Of a stretch of 64,000 nucleotides of DNA, positions 32,733 to 40,686 are shown in pieces. The stretch spans positions 868,001 to 932,000 of the forward strand of contig NZ_WSUT01000005.1 of NCBI RefSeq assembly GCF_009789535.1. The letters are read 5' to 3'. A program made the translations under genes and the position numbers. The notes under the pieces are model-generated. The model searched no databases. It had not been told where the DNA came from and saw only the letters and a program-made list of their open reading frames with translations. Source of the DNA: Sphingomonas carotinifaciens (GTDB lineage: Bacteria > Pseudomonadota > Alphaproteobacteria > Sphingomonadales > Sphingomonadaceae). The first letter of the stretch is position 1, and every line of letters begins with the position of its first letter.

Positions 32733-34268
32733 TTGGGGGCCGATCTACCCGGACGTCCATTGGGCGCACAGCTTCTCGGCTATTCCGCACTGATCGATGC
32801 CTATCAACTGGAGTGCCCGCCGCCCCGGCAGCTGACCGCGATCGCAGCGGTCGGCCAAAAGACGACGATCATGCGCGAAGGCGTCGAATGGGTGCTGCTG
32901 CCGCGTAGCGCGCGGCTGCGCGTTCCCGATGCGCCGATCGAGCATCTGGGTGTGGCACTGAAGCATGAGGGCGTCGACCTGCGGGTCATCGATCGCTTGT
33001 TCAGGCGGGATGTTCGCGCGGAACTGGGCGCGTATATCGATGCCAATCGGGCAGGACTCTACACGCGTCGCGCCTGGTTTCTCTACGAATGGATGACCGG
33101 ACACCGATTGTTGATCGAAGAGCCCTATGGCGCGCAATATGTGCCGCTGCTCGATCCCAATATGTACATCGGACGGCGCCCGACACGGTCGAGCCGACAC
33201 AAGGTGGATAATAATCTGACAGGTGAACGCGGCTTTTGCCCGCTGATCCGCCGGACCGAACGGCTGGCGATCGGCAGGGTCGAGCAACTGGTGGCGGAGG
33301 CCAAGGCGATCGTCGCAGGCGCGGATCCGGCCGTCCTGCGCCGGGCCGTCGGGTTCATGCTGCTCAACGAAAGCAAAGGCTCCTTCGGCATCGAAGGCGA
33401 AACGCCGCCGCGGAACCGGTTGGAGCGATGGGGACGCCTGATCGCGGAGGCCGGGGGTATAGACCTGAATCTCGATACGCTGAACGGCCTACATCGCTCG
33501 CTTCTCGATCCGAAGCAGCGGTTCGTGACCTATGGCCTGCGCACGGAACATGGATTCGTCGGTCGTCACGACGATTTCACCCAACCGATACCCGATCACA
33601 TATCGGCCAGACCGGACGATGTGCCGTCGCTGTTGGACGGGCTGTTCCAGGCCTATGCCTTGTTGAAGAGCAGGCGATACGATCCGGTACTGACCGCGGC
33701 GATCATCGGGTTCGGATTCGTCTTCATCCATCCATTTACAGATGGAAATGGCCGGTTGCACCGTTTCCTGATCCAGAAGGCGCTGGTCGACATGAAGTTC
33801 AATCCCGACGGGGTCGTTCTTCCCGTTTCGGCGGCGATCCTGCAGGATCTGCTGGGATATCGCGCCGCGCTGGAAGATTATTCGGTGCCCACGTTGCAGG
33901 GCATCGAATGGGAGCCGGATCAGGACGGCAATGTCAGGGTGACCAACGATACCGCTTATCTCTACCGATATTTCGATGCGACACGCCAGGCGGAGTATCT
34001 GCTGGATCGCATCGAACAGACCGTGCGGTTTTCCCTGCCTGCCGAACTGGCGTATCTGCACCGCTTCGACGAGGCCAAGCGGCTGATCGCCCAAGTCGCC
34101 GATATGCCGGATCGGCTGGTTTCCCTGTTCATACAGTTCTGCAACCAGAATGAAGGCAGGCTGTCGCGGCAGAAACGGGACATTTTCTTTGCAGAACTGA
34201 CCGATGCCGAGGTGTCGGCCCTGGAAGCGGCGGTGGAGGCGAGCGGGATAGGTGGACTGGCGCATTGA
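32733..34268 (+). CDS. Fic-domain AMP-transferase with N-terminal inhibitory motif
   Basis: The protein has 511 aa if started at TTG 32733, which follows GGAGGG. TTG 32721 lies within or before that site. HPFTDGNGRLHR (about 333-344) is a perfect Fic motif, HxFx(D/E)GNGRxxR, with catalytic His. SFGIEG (about 217-222) fits the inhibitory (S/T)xxxE(G/N) helix in front of the core, a class II arrangement in which the Glu blocks ATP until released. A C-terminal winged-helix-like region follows. It transfers AMP to a protein target of unknown identity. Upstream 32511-32732 is AT-richer than its surroundings. It lies just before tRNA-Val, a common island spot. Confidence 0.88.
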   Translation: MGADLPGRPLGAQLLGYSALIDAYQLECPPPRQLTAIAAVGQKTTIMREGVEWVLLPRSARLRVPDAPIEHLGVALKHEGVDLRVIDRLFRRDVRAELGAYIDANRAGLYTRRAWFLYEWMTGHRLLIEEPYGAQYVPLLDPNMYIGRRPTRSSRHKVDNNLTGERGFCPLIRRTERLAIGRVEQLVAEAKAIVAGADPAVLRRAVGFMLLNESKGSFGIEGETPPRNRLERWGRLIAEAGGIDLNLDTLNGLHRSLLDPKQRFVTYGLRTEHGFVGRHDDFTQPIPDHISARPDDVPSLLDGLFQAYALLKSRRYDPVLTAAIIGFGFVFIHPFTDGNGRLHRFLIQKALVDMKFNPDGVVLPVSAAILQDLLGYRAALEDYSVPTLQGIEWEPDQDGNVRVTNDTAYLYRYFDATRQAEYLLDRIEQTVRFSLPAELAYLHRFDEAKRLIAQVADMPDRLVSLFIQFCNQNEGRLSRQKRDIFFAELTDAEVSALEAAVEASGIGGLAH

Positions 34269-34331
34269 GGGCGTGATCGATCCCGTCTTGCCACGGGCAT
34301 AAATGGCGGTATGACGCACCATCCCCGACGG

Positions 34332-34407
34332 GGGCGCTTAGCTCAGCTGGTAGAGCGGCTCGTTTACACCGAGTAGGTCGGCGGTTCGAACCCGTCAGCG
34401 CCCACCA
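34332..34407 (+). tRNA. tRNA-Val (anticodon TAC)
   Basis: This is a 76-nt cloverleaf. GGGCGCT (34332-34338) pairs with AGCGCCC (34397-34403). The D arm is GCTCAGCTGGTAGAGC. The anticodon loop TTTACAC gives TAC (Val, GUA/GUG codons). The T arm is GGCGGTTCGAACCCGTC and the CCA end is encoded. It lies between the Fic gene and the convergent glutaminyl cyclotransferase gene. Confidence 0.95.
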
Positions 34408-34413
34408 TCCGCC

Positions 34414-35190
34414 CTATTTCGCGGGCAGCTTTATCTCAAACAACTGGGGCCAGTTCTTGCCGGTGACGTAGATGCGCCTGGCCTGACGGTCATAGGCGAT
34501 GCCGTTCGCCACCGCGTCCGGATCGGTCGTGCCCGCTTTTGCGACCAGTTCGGCCAGGTCGAGCGCGCCCTTCACCTTGCCGGTGGTGGGATCGATGCGG
34601 ACGATGAAGCGGGTCATCCAGACATTGGCCCAGATTTCCCCGTCGATATATTCCAGCTCGTTCAGGTTCTTGAGCGGGCGGCCATTGGCGGTGACATTGA
34701 GCGTGCGGGCGACGCGCATGGTGGCGGGATCGAGGAAGCGCAACGCAGGCGTGCCGTCCGACAGGATGATGTGGCGGCCGTCATCGGTCATCGCCCAGCC
34801 TTCGCCGGTATAGCGCCACTCGCCCGCGGCCTTCAGGTCGGGCAGCGACCAGCGAAAGCCACGGCCGCCATGCCAGGTGACGCTGAACAACTGGCGCTTC
34901 CACGCGACGATGCCTTCACCGAACAGGCCGGCCGGCACCTTCGCCTCGCGCAGGGTGCGGCCGGTGGCGAGATCGACCTGGCGGATGACGCTCTGCCCCT
35001 CGCGGCCGGTGCTTTCATAGAGGCGACCGCCGTCGAACAGCAGCCCTTCGGTGAAGGCGCCGGTGTCGTGCGGGTAGCTGCGGACGATTTCGGGCCGAAC
35101 GACGGGGAGTTGCGCGGGCGCGGGTTGGGGCTGCGGGGCGGTCTGGAGGAGCGCAGCGGCGGCGGTGAGGAGGGTGAGGCGGGCGATCAT
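34414..35190 (-). CDS. glutaminyl-peptide cyclotransferase (bacterial/plant type)
   Basis: The protein has 258 aa from ATG 35190, which overlaps the XRE stop (ATGA). MIARLTLLTAAAALLQ forms a signal peptide, followed by a Pro/Gln-rich spacer. The five-bladed propeller signature is clear: SYPHDTGAFTEGLLFDGGRL, YESTGREGQS, LFGEGIVAWKRQLFSVTW, LNELEYIDGEIWANVW, and YVTGKNWPQLFEI at the end. It converts N-terminal Gln to pyroglutamate on exported proteins in the periplasm. It is in a two-gene operon with the XRE regulator. Confidence 0.9.
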   Translation of the reverse strand: MIARLTLLTAAAALLQTAPQPQPAPAQLPVVRPEIVRSYPHDTGAFTEGLLFDGGRLYESTGREGQSVIRQVDLATGRTLREAKVPAGLFGEGIVAWKRQLFSVTWHGGRGFRWSLPDLKAAGEWRYTGEGWAMTDDGRHIILSDGTPALRFLDPATMRVARTLNVTANGRPLKNLNELEYIDGEIWANVWMTRFIVRIDPTTGKVKGALDLAELVAKAGTTDPDAVANGIAYDRQARRIYVTGKNWPQLFEIKLPAK

Positions 35191-35750
35191 AGCGTGCGGA
35201 CCAGGCGGCAGACGCGGGCGATCCAGACGGGGTGGGGGAGGATGCGGGGGCCGCCGATGCGGTCGGGGGGCAGGACGGCGAGCGTGTCGGGGCCGGTGCC
35301 GAGGAGGCGGGCGAAGAGAAAGCGGCCGGCGGGCTGGGGCAGCAGGATGTCGCGGTTCAGCGCCTCGGCGAAGCGGTCCGGCCCCAGCGGTTCGCACCAC
35401 AGCTCGTCGCCGGCGCGGTAGTCGCCGATGCTGGCCGAGACGGTGACCGCGACCATGCCGCCCGTCGGGCAGGGCGGCGAGACGGCGAGCGGGCGGCGGG
35501 GGGCGACCGCGCCGCGCGGGCCCAGCAGGGCGGCGACCGGCAGCGTTTCGCGCACCGGCAGCGACACCAGATCGGCGGCGGTGACGCCGAGCGCGGCGGC
35601 GATGCGGTTCAGCCAGTCGACCGAGACGGTGCGGGTGCCCATCTCCAGCCGGCCGATCGTCTGCGCGGTGGTCGGCGGCAGGCAGGCGCGCGCGACCTCG
35701 TCCAGCGTCAGACCCTTCGCGCGGCGAACCTCGCGGATTGCGGTAATCAT
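35187..35750 (-). CDS. XRE-family regulator with C-terminal sensor-like part
   Basis: The protein has 187 aa. ATG 35750 has GGGGAGAGG just upstream; the frame open to 35888 is not needed. The N-terminal HTH_3 is ITAIREVRRAKGLTLDEVA, then TAQTIGRLEMGTRTVSVDWL and RIAAALGV. The C-terminal 110 residues resemble a small beta domain (DYRAGDELWCEPLGP) like those of S24/LexA-type or cupin-like phage regulators, but no Ser-Lys dyad is visible. It probably controls its own operon and the cyclotransferase. It is divergent from the DapF-like gene. Confidence 0.78.
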   Translation of the reverse strand: MITAIREVRRAKGLTLDEVARACLPPTTAQTIGRLEMGTRTVSVDWLNRIAAALGVTAADLVSLPVRETLPVAALLGPRGAVAPRRPLAVSPPCPTGGMVAVTVSASIGDYRAGDELWCEPLGPDRFAEALNRDILLPQPAGRFLFARLLGTGPDTLAVLPPDRIGGPRILPHPVWIARVCRLVRTL

Positions 35751-35893
35751 GCCCTCTCCCCGGAACCTTGGGGGCCAAGCTGTCCTACAGAGGCGACGTT
35801 CTGGCAAGTCCCGCGACCGGACGCACGCTCTGGCGCCGCGGGCGGGCGTGGCGTAACGGCGGCGGACTGCCGCTGCCCCGAGGATCATGCCCC

Positions 35894-36835
35894 ATGCGTT
35901 TCGCGATCACCAAATGCCACGGATCGGGCAATGATTTCCCGATGATCGATGCGCGCGACATCATGCTGTCCGACGGTGAATGGGCGGGCGTGGCGCGGGC
36001 GCTGGCGGACCGGGCGGGGCCGGTGGGGGGCGACGGGCTGCTGCTGCTGGTGGCGGGGGATGCGCACGCGGCGTTCGGCATGGTGATGCGCAATTCGGAC
36101 GGCAGCGAGGCGGAGACGTGCCTGAACGGGGTGCGCTGCGTCGCGCGGGCGGGGTTCGAGGCGCTGGGGATCGCGGCGGCGACGGTGCGGCTGAAGACCT
36201 CGCGTGCGGAGGCCGAGCGGGTGAGCGCGCTGGCGCCGGGGGTGTATACGGTGCGCGAGCGGGCGGGGCCGGCGGGGCTGGACGTGGCGGCGTGGCCGAT
36301 GGCGGTCGGGATGGAGCGGGTGGTGGACGCGCCCGTGCCGATGCTGCCGAGCACGCGGGCGTTCACCGCGGTGAGCATGCCCAATCCGCATCTGGTGACG
36401 TTCGTGGAGGCGGTGGACGAGGCGGAGCTGGTCGCGGTGGGGCACGCGTGCGAGGCGGCGCCGGACTGGCTGCCCAACCGGGCGAACGTCTCGTTCGTGG
36501 AGGTGCGGGGCGACGCGCTGTTCGTGCGGACGTTCGAGCGCGGCGTCGGCCTGACCGACAGTTGCGGCAGCGCGATGGCGGCGTCGACCTATGCGGCGTG
36601 CCTGACGGGGCGGATCGGCTGGGACCGGGAAACGGTGGTGTTCAACAAGGGCGGGCTGGTGCGCGCGGAGGCGGCGGCGGACGGCATGGTGACGCTGTCG
36701 GGCAACGCGACCTATGAATGGGCGGGATCGGTGGAGGTCGATCTGGCACGCGAGCGTGCCTTCGACCTGGTGATTGCGCAACGCTTTGACAAAGAATGCG
36801 ATGCCTGGGAGGCGGCGAAGGCCCGAGCCTACTGA
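35894..36835 (+). CDS. dapF: diaminopimelate epimerase-like protein
   Basis: The protein has 313 aa. KCHGSGNDFPMIDAR matches the DapF opening (HGxGNDFVxxD). RNSDGSEAETCLNGVRC holds the first catalytic Cys (C76; canonical C-G-N-G has become C-L-N-G). FERGVGLTDSCGSAMAA holds the second (C224; canonical ExACGTGA altered). Both cysteines needed for two-base racemisation are present, so it is probably active on LL-diaminopimelate or a related amino acid. The changes in both loops leave room for a paralogue of different specificity. It is alone on the + strand and followed by an MpaB-like gene. Confidence 0.8.
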   Translation: MRFAITKCHGSGNDFPMIDARDIMLSDGEWAGVARALADRAGPVGGDGLLLLVAGDAHAAFGMVMRNSDGSEAETCLNGVRCVARAGFEALGIAAATVRLKTSRAEAERVSALAPGVYTVRERAGPAGLDVAAWPMAVGMERVVDAPVPMLPSTRAFTAVSMPNPHLVTFVEAVDEAELVAVGHACEAAPDWLPNRANVSFVEVRGDALFVRTFERGVGLTDSCGSAMAASTYAACLTGRIGWDRETVVFNKGGLVRAEAAADGMVTLSGNATYEWAGSVEVDLARERAFDLVIAQRFDKECDAWEAAKARAY

Positions 36836-36864
36836 AGCGCCCACGCGCTTCCTATATCGGGGGC

Positions 36865-37686
36865 GTGTCGATACGCCTTGCCATTCGCGACCAGGTGCGC
36901 GGTCTTGTGGGTTCGGGCTCGGTGGACCTGTCGCGGCCGCCGGGGGATCCGGGGCTGTTCGGGCCGGGATCGGCGACCTGGACGGTGCACGGCGACTTTA
37001 CCGCGATGATGGTGGGGGGCATCTGCTCGCTGCTGGTGCAGATGCTGCACCCCGCGGCGCTGGCAGGCGTGTGGGATCATTCCGACTTTCGCGGCAACAT
37101 GGGCGGGCGGCTGAAGCGCACCGCGCAGTTCATCTCGGTCACCACCTTCGGATCGACCGCGGCGGCCGAGAGCGCGATCGCGCGGGTGCGGCGGGTGCAC
37201 GAGCATGTCGCGGGCACGCTGCCCGACGGGACGGCGTACCGGGCGAGCGATCCCCGGCTGCTGACCTTCGTGCATGTCGCGGAGGTCGATTCGTTTCTGC
37301 GCGGATACCTGACCTATCGCGATCCGGCCTTTCCGGCGGCGCGGCAGGACCAGTATCTGTGCGAGATGGCGATGCTGGCGCGCGCGCTGGGCGCCGAGGA
37401 CGTGCCGGAGGACCGGGCGGGCGTCGCCGCGTTCCTGGCGGCGATCCGGCCTGAGCTGCGCGTCGATGCGCGGACGCGGACGGTGGCGAAGTTCCTGCTC
37501 AACCAGCCTTCTCCCCATCCGTCGCTGGCACCGATGAACGCGATGATGATGGGGGCGGGCGCCGACCTGCTGCCGCCCTGGGCGGCGCGGTTGCACGGGC
37601 GGATGCCGGTGGGGCCCGGTCGGCCGATGGTGCGTGCGGGCACGATGGGGATGGGCGCGGTGCTGCGCTGGGCGTTGAAGGCCTGA
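36865..37686 (+). CDS. oxygenase MpaB family (DUF2236) protein
   Basis: The protein has 273 aa from GTG 36865, with a GGGGGC context; an ATG at 36796 lies inside the dapF-like gene. DUF2236 blocks: TWTVHGDFTAMMVGGICSLL, QMLHPAALAGVWDHSDF, TAQFISVTTFGSTAAAESAI, RVRRVHEHVAGTLPDG, and TFVHVAEVDSFLRGY. The His residues of QMLHP, VRRVHxxV and FVHVAE are the proposed heme or metal ligands of MpaB/latex-clearing-like oxygenases. The substrate is unknown. It is cytoplasmic or peripheral. Confidence 0.85.
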   Translation: MSIRLAIRDQVRGLVGSGSVDLSRPPGDPGLFGPGSATWTVHGDFTAMMVGGICSLLVQMLHPAALAGVWDHSDFRGNMGGRLKRTAQFISVTTFGSTAAAESAIARVRRVHEHVAGTLPDGTAYRASDPRLLTFVHVAEVDSFLRGYLTYRDPAFPAARQDQYLCEMAMLARALGAEDVPEDRAGVAAFLAAIRPELRVDARTRTVAKFLLNQPSPHPSLAPMNAMMMGAGADLLPPWAARLHGRMPVGPGRPMVRAGTMGMGAVLRWALKA

Positions 37687-37754
37687 ATCCGGCGATTTCG
37701 TTGCTATCCCGAAGGTGGTGCCGCGTCGCGCGGGCGGCGGTGCGATGATGGGGC

Positions 37755-38408
37755 ATGAGCGCCAGTCTTCAGCAGGATGACGACCGGGTCATCTATGCAC
37801 TGATTCGATCGATGTACGATGCGGACGGGGCGGTCCCGTCGCGCCGCGAATGGGAAAGACTGCGCAGCGCCGTGCAGCGGCGGCGTATCCACTGGGGCGT
37901 GCGGATCGCGATCTGCGCCGGGGCGCTGGCGGTGACGGTGATTTCCACCGGGCGGCCTTCGCCGGCACCGGTGGCGCGCGCGCCGGTGGCGGTGGTGGCG
38001 GCACCGGTGGTGCCCGTGCCGATCCCGGCGGTGGTGTCGCCTGCGCCGGTGGCGGAGGCGCCGGTGCGGGTTGCGCGAGCCGATCCGGCGGCGGTGCGGC
38101 GGTGGCGGGCGCGGGTGAAGGCGTGGCGGGCGCGTGCCCGCGCGCGGCGTGCGCTGGCCGCGCAGGCCGCGGCGCCGGCAATCGAGGCGGTGGCGCCGGT
38201 GGCGGTGGCGGTGGCCGCCGCGACGCCGGCGGTGGTGGACAACAGGCGGCCGATGACGGTCGCGGCGGTGCGATCGACCCTGCCCGTGCAGGAGAGCGAC
38301 CGGCCATCAGGGGAGGATAGCAGCCATGACGCGAACCGCGCGGCAACCGGGCCGGATGGCCGTGAAAAGGAAGCGCTGGATGCGATCCGCACGCTCAGGC
38401 TGCGCTGA
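37755..38408 (+). CDS. hypothetical membrane-anchored Ala/Val/Pro-rich protein
   Basis: The protein has 217 aa. The N-terminal 45 residues look folded (DDRVIYALIRSMYDADGAVP), then one membrane segment (about 49-62, RIAICAGALAVTVIST), then a low-complexity Pro/Val/Ala-rich stretch with an Arg/Ala-rich coil (about 95-130). It reads like a small inner-membrane protein with a periplasmic extended tail. No family is recognised. The next gene starts 1 nt after its stop, so the two are probably co-translated. Confidence 0.6.
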   Translation: MSASLQQDDDRVIYALIRSMYDADGAVPSRREWERLRSAVQRRRIHWGVRIAICAGALAVTVISTGRPSPAPVARAPVAVVAAPVVPVPIPAVVSPAPVAEAPVRVARADPAAVRRWRARVKAWRARARARRALAAQAAAPAIEAVAPVAVAVAAATPAVVDNRRPMTVAAVRSTLPVQESDRPSGEDSSHDANRAATGPDGREKEALDAIRTLRLR

Positions 38409-38409
38409 A

Positions 38410-39288
38410 ATGCGGATCGGCGTGCTGCTGGCCGCCGCGTCGCTGTACGCAGCGCCGGCGGCGGCACAAGAGGTCCTGCCCTATCCCGCGGTGCCGGAGG
38501 CGGACGATGGCGGGGGGATGGAGCCGCAGGTGCGGCCGATGCCGGAGACCCTGCGCCCGGCGGCGGGGACCGAGATCACGCTGGGCGCGGCGACCTGGGA
38601 CGGGCGGTTCGGGGGCACGACGGGCAACACCATCTCCGCCGTGCTGCTCAATGTCCGCCAGCGGCTGGGGCCGCTGCGCATCGATGCCACGCTGCCCTGG
38701 ATGCGCATCCGCAGCCAGTCGACGATCTTTACCGGGATCAACGGGACGCCGCTGGTGGTGGGACCGTCGATCCCGATGACGCGGCCGCGGCGGCAGGGCC
38801 TGGGCGACCTGACGCTGGGTGCATCCTGGCTGGCGGCGGCGCAGGACGCGGCGGGGCTGGACATCGACCTGTCGGCAAGGGTGAAGCTGCCCACGGCCGC
38901 GGATTCGACCCAGTTGTCGACGGGCAAGACCGATTATGCCTTTGGCGTGGAGGTGGCGCGAACGATGGGCGCAGTGACGCCGGTCGCACGGATCAACTAC
39001 CGCGTGTTCGGCGACCCCACCGGCTGGACGATCCGCGACGGCATCGCGACCTCGGTCGGTGCGTCGGTGGCGCTGCCGGGGCAGGGCATCTTCCTGCTGT
39101 CCTATGACTATGCCGAGCGGACCAGCCGGTTCATCCGGCCGGCGCACGAGATCGTCGGCGGCGCCTCCGCACCGATCGGCAACCGGTTCCGGTTGACCGC
39201 CTATGCCAGTGGCGGCCTGTCGTCGGGGGCGGCGGCGTTTTCGACGGGGGTTTCGCTGACGCTGGCGCTGTCGAACGCCCGGCGGTGA
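38410..39288 (+). CDS. outer-membrane beta-barrel protein, transporter-like
   Basis: The protein has 292 aa from ATG 38410. Residues 1-20 (MRIGVLLAAASLYAAPAAAQ) are a signal peptide ending AxA. The mature part alternates polar and hydrophobic residues with many Gly and aromatic residues, as in a barrel. RQGLGDLTLGASW, LSTGKTDYAFGVEV and the terminal STGVSLTLALSNARR fit the meta-pathway phenol-degradation-like / transporter superfamily of outer-membrane barrels. It lacks the usual C-terminal Phe. The solute is unknown. Confidence 0.7.
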   Translation: MRIGVLLAAASLYAAPAAAQEVLPYPAVPEADDGGGMEPQVRPMPETLRPAAGTEITLGAATWDGRFGGTTGNTISAVLLNVRQRLGPLRIDATLPWMRIRSQSTIFTGINGTPLVVGPSIPMTRPRRQGLGDLTLGASWLAAAQDAAGLDIDLSARVKLPTAADSTQLSTGKTDYAFGVEVARTMGAVTPVARINYRVFGDPTGWTIRDGIATSVGASVALPGQGIFLLSYDYAERTSRFIRPAHEIVGGASAPIGNRFRLTAYASGGLSSGAAAFSTGVSLTLALSNARR

Positions 39289-39295
39289 AGAACGC

Positions 39296-39964
39296 TCAGG
39301 CCGGCGTCAGCGGCTCGGTGGGCGCGGCGAGGATGGTGGTCAACGTCGCCTCCGCCCATAGGGTCAGGCGGACCGGATCGTCGTTGCCGGCGGCGGGATG
39401 GACCAGCCCGGCATCGGCCAGCGCCCGCAGCCAGCGCAGCGTGACGACGGGCGTGTAATCCAGCCGCTCGGCGATCCGGGCAGGGGTGAGCGGCCGGTGG
39501 CCCCGATGAAAGAGCAGCAGCAGGATCTCCGCCGGGGCGCCGGAGAAATAGGGCGCGCCGAGCGCCATCCGCCCCGCCAGCAACATGCCGATCGCGCGCC
39601 CGGCGATCGCCCGGCTGTCCGCGAACACGGGTGGTGACGGCGCGACGCGGTGGGCGGTGCCGATCAACTGGCGCCCGCCAAGCCCGTCCGGCGCCATCGC
39701 GACATGCACCTGGACGCGAACATAGCTGTTGTCGGGCCGGCGATAGCGCTTGGTGATGCGAAACGCCTCGTTGCGGTCGTAGAGCCGGTCCAGCAGCGTG
39801 CGGTTGCCGGTGCGGTCGTCGGGATGCGTCAGGTCGAGCATCGACCGGCCGATCAGCGCCGAGCGCGGCCAGCCCATCAGCGCGACATAATGGTCGTCGA
39901 CATTCGTGAACCGTTCGAACCGGTCGAGAACGCTGGATGCGACGACCTCCCCCTGGTTGTGCAT
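39296..39964 (-). CDS. PAS-domain protein with C-terminal winged-helix-like region
   Basis: The protein has 222 aa. The PAS fold is at 10-105: FERFTNVDDHYVALMGWPRS, LIGRSMLDLTHPDDR, RYRRPDNSYVRVQVHV. The C-terminal 100 residues contain PAEILLLLFHRGHRPLTPAR and IAERLDYTPVVTLRWLRALA, a likely winged helix. Without a kinase domain it is a one-component or anti-sigma-like regulator, and its ligand is unknown. It is divergent from the gene transfer agent cluster, with 182 bp between starts, so it may influence that cluster. That is inference only. Confidence 0.72.
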   Translation of the reverse strand: MHNQGEVVASSVLDRFERFTNVDDHYVALMGWPRSALIGRSMLDLTHPDDRTGNRTLLDRLYDRNEAFRITKRYRRPDNSYVRVQVHVAMAPDGLGGRQLIGTAHRVAPSPPVFADSRAIAGRAIGMLLAGRMALGAPYFSGAPAEILLLLFHRGHRPLTPARIAERLDYTPVVTLRWLRALADAGLVHPAAGNDDPVRLTLWAEATLTTILAAPTEPLTPA

Positions 39965-40146
39965 GTGCCCCTGTTCTGCCCGTTGGCGATGATCCGCTGC
40001 CTAGCCGCCCGACCGGGCGGGGAAATATCATAGGTAAGTTTCGCTGGCTCTGTTTTTCACCGTTGCGGTTCGTTTGTTGGATACTTCCCCATGGATGTTG
40101 AGTACATAAGGGGAACATCGAGGCGGGGCGATGAGGGGGGCGGGAG

Positions 40147-40686
40147 ATGGACGAGCTGATCGCGCGGAGGGACGGCACGCTGTTGCGACGCGCAGGCCCC
40201 AAGGGGGGCAGGACGGGCTGGACGAAGGCGAAGCGCAAACGCTTCCTGGATGTGCTGTCGGCGACGTGCAACCAGACCAGCGCGTTGAAGGCGGCGGGGG
40301 TGGCCAAGTCGACGCTGTACGCGCTGAAGCGGCGCGACGGGGAGTTTGCGCGCCTGTGCGGTGAAGCACTCGCCTTTGGCTATGACCAGTTGGAACAGGA
40401 GCTGGTGGCGCGCGCGCTGGGCCAGATGACGAGCGACCACAATCCGGAAGAGATCGGCGAGGGCGGCAGCGAGGGGAGCGCGCTGCCGGATTTCGACCCG
40501 GTGCTGGCGATGCAGGTGCTGAAGCTGCGCGACGGGCGGGGCGGTGCCGGGGTCGGTGCCGGTGCCGGTGCCGGGCGCAAAGGGGCGGCGCCGCCGTCGC
40601 AGCATGAGCATGACGTGATGCTGCTCAAGCGGATCGATGCGATCGCCCGGCGCGTGGAACGGGCGCAGGCAGGCGGGCGTGCATGA
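40147..40686 (+). CDS. GTA small terminase-like protein (gp1)
   Basis: The protein has 179 aa. The N-terminal HTH region is TKAKRKRFLDVLSATCNQTSAL then AGVAKSTLYALKRRDGEF, which fits a terminase small subunit. The middle contains FGYDQLEQELVARALGQM, probably the oligomerisation helix. A Gly/Ala-rich linker (about 130-150) precedes a C-terminal helix (DVMLLKRIDAIARRVERA) that would contact the large subunit. GTA small terminases bind DNA weakly and without a pac site. It overlaps the large subunit by 4 bp. The promoter of the cluster should lie in 39965-40146. Confidence 0.8.
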   Translation: MDELIARRDGTLLRRAGPKGGRTGWTKAKRKRFLDVLSATCNQTSALKAAGVAKSTLYALKRRDGEFARLCGEALAFGYDQLEQELVARALGQMTSDHNPEEIGEGGSEGSALPDFDPVLAMQVLKLRDGRGGAGVGAGAGAGRKGAAPPSQHEHDVMLLKRIDAIARRVERAQAGGRA

